Assembly: GCA_016903675.1 (NCBI GenBank)
Contig: JADQBA010000016.1
Span: forward strand, 1 to 64,000
DNA length: 64,000 nucleotides
Direction of reading: 5' to 3'
Source: Stigonema ocellatum SAG 48.90 = DSM 106950
Lineage (GTDB): Bacteria; Cyanobacteriota; Cyanobacteriia; Cyanobacteriales; Nostocaceae
Numbering within the stretch: position 1 is the first letter of the stretch; the number at the start of each line of letters is the position of its first letter. The position numbers were made by a program, and so were the translations under genes. The notes under the pieces were generated by a model that was not told the DNA's origin, searched no databases, and saw only the letters and a list, made by a program, of their open reading frames with translations. Shown here one piece after another: positions 63,292 to 64,000 of this stretch.

Positions 63292-64000
63292 ATGGATAAT
63301 CAAGCGATCGCAAAGATCCAATTCCTCCAACACCAAGCAGCCTCCCTTTTACTCTACCAATCTGTCAAAGAAGGTAAAGTGGGGATCGCATTTCTTGACC
63401 TGTTGCAAGCTTTACGTTACACTGATGCCGATGCGCGGGATTGCCTCCAAGCCTACGGTAGCTACTTTCAGTCCTTGGCTGCAAGAAATCAAAACTGGGA
63501 GGAATATCTCATTACTCAAATTCTCAGATCGGATAATCCCTTTACCCGCCTAGCTCAACAGCTAGAATTTGAGAATTTGCCAGCCTCTTTAGTCGCAGCA
63601 GCTCAGCATGATTTACAAGCATTGCAGAGCCTGTATAAATGTAGCAGTGTATCTTTGAGTGAGTGGGTGCAAGCCGTGGCTAATTTGTCCGTTTCACCAG
63701 TAGTGTGGCATGAACAGCAGGATAGGGTAGGAGTAGAGGCGCAATTCATCGCGTCTTTACAAAAGTTAGAGAATTGGGCTGATGTCGTCAAAGATTTGGC
63801 AGCTTATTATCGGCAATTTGGCATGGGTTTATTTGCAGAGTATAAAGCTTTGCGCTGGCAAGGTGGAGAGTTTATTGGCATCCCATATGCCGATCCAGTT
63901 AAATTGAACCAACTGGTGGGTTACGAGTCTCAGAGAGAGACTTTGCAGAAAAATACAGAATTTTTATTATCAGGACGGGAGGCACTTCATGTATTACTTT
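63292..64000 (+). CDS. DUF815-family ATPase, N-terminal part (3' end outside window)
   Basis: 236 codons visible from ATG 63292 (MDNQAIAKIQFLQHQAASLL). The segment LNQLVGYESQRETLQKNTEF at about 206-225 is the DUF815 start, which normally leads to a Walker A loop (G-x-x-G-x-G-K-S) that would lie just beyond the window. The first 200 residues are helical and cyanobacterial-type. DUF815 proteins are AAA-like ATPases of unknown role. The gene is divergent from TMEM14. Confidence 0.8.
   Translation, partial: MDNQAIAKIQFLQHQAASLLLYQSVKEGKVGIAFLDLLQALRYTDADARDCLQAYGSYFQSLAARNQNWEEYLITQILRSDNPFTRLAQQLEFENLPASLVAAAQHDLQALQSLYKCSSVSLSEWVQAVANLSVSPVVWHEQQDRVGVEAQFIASLQKLENWADVVKDLAAYYRQFGMGLFAEYKALRWQGGEFIGIPYADPVKLNQLVGYESQRETLQKNTEFLLSGREALHVLL

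Overview
The window looks like chromosomal DNA of a filamentous, probably heterocyst-forming cyanobacterium (Nostocales-like). The grounds are many GCGATCGC sites, tandem heptamers of the GGGGAGT type, several families of small inverted-repeat elements, a phylloquinone (men) gene cluster, pentapeptide and WD40 proteins, and cyanobacterial family relatives throughout. The species is not identifiable from the sequence alone. I found no tRNA, rRNA or CRISPR array.

Layout. 1-4050: end of a ClC chloride channel gene, proA, a methyltransferase-HIT fusion gene, a relic of a second proA, and a VapBC locus whose toxin is destroyed by two related MITEs. 4091-17881: a tightly packed minus-strand operon of eleven genes that I consider the most interesting system here. 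In transcription order it holds a 64-aa protein, a coiled-coil protein, a zinc-ribbon/WD40 protein, a double AAA+ (CbxX-type) ATPase, a second zinc-ribbon coiled-coil protein, an HSPA12-like Hsp70, a coiled-coil protein with a GrpE-like head, a second divergent Hsp70, a coiled-coil protein, a NrdG-like radical SAM protein and a 37-aa membrane peptide. 18893-29374: mixed accessory region with a CNMP histidine kinase, DUF4336 and truncated GFA proteins, a graspetide (omega-ester RiPP) precursor with three core repeats and its ATP-grasp ligase, a pentapeptide protein, and several decaying genes (PRISE-type reductase, NACHT-WD40 STAND protein, a second VapBC with a truncated toxin).

29391-36347: a partner-switching module (RsbW-like kinase, GAF-SpoIIE phosphatase, two STAS proteins) interleaved with glycogen debranching enzyme GlgX and an AGE-family epimerase. 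36470-47839: PfpI, SDR and cupin/CHRD/RTX genes, then four genes built by shuffling and duplicating CMD, EthD-like, VOC, SRPBCC, SnoaL-like, ABM and Nif11 domains, including a 1174-aa seven-module protein. These look like an undescribed aromatic or quinone-type tailoring or degradation cluster.

48186-58653: a menF 3-prime relic, a solitary TnpB, a heme-sensor nucleotide cyclase, then menF facing menA-menC-menE, and a DHNA-CoA-thioesterase-like gene, together a large part of phylloquinone synthesis. menC and menE carry long in-frame heptamer-repeat insertions. 59133-64000: a PD-(D/E)XK protein, a HopA1-like lyase plus kinase pair resembling class V lanthipeptide enzymes, a repeat-rich spacer, a TMEM14 protein and the start of a DUF815 ATPase.
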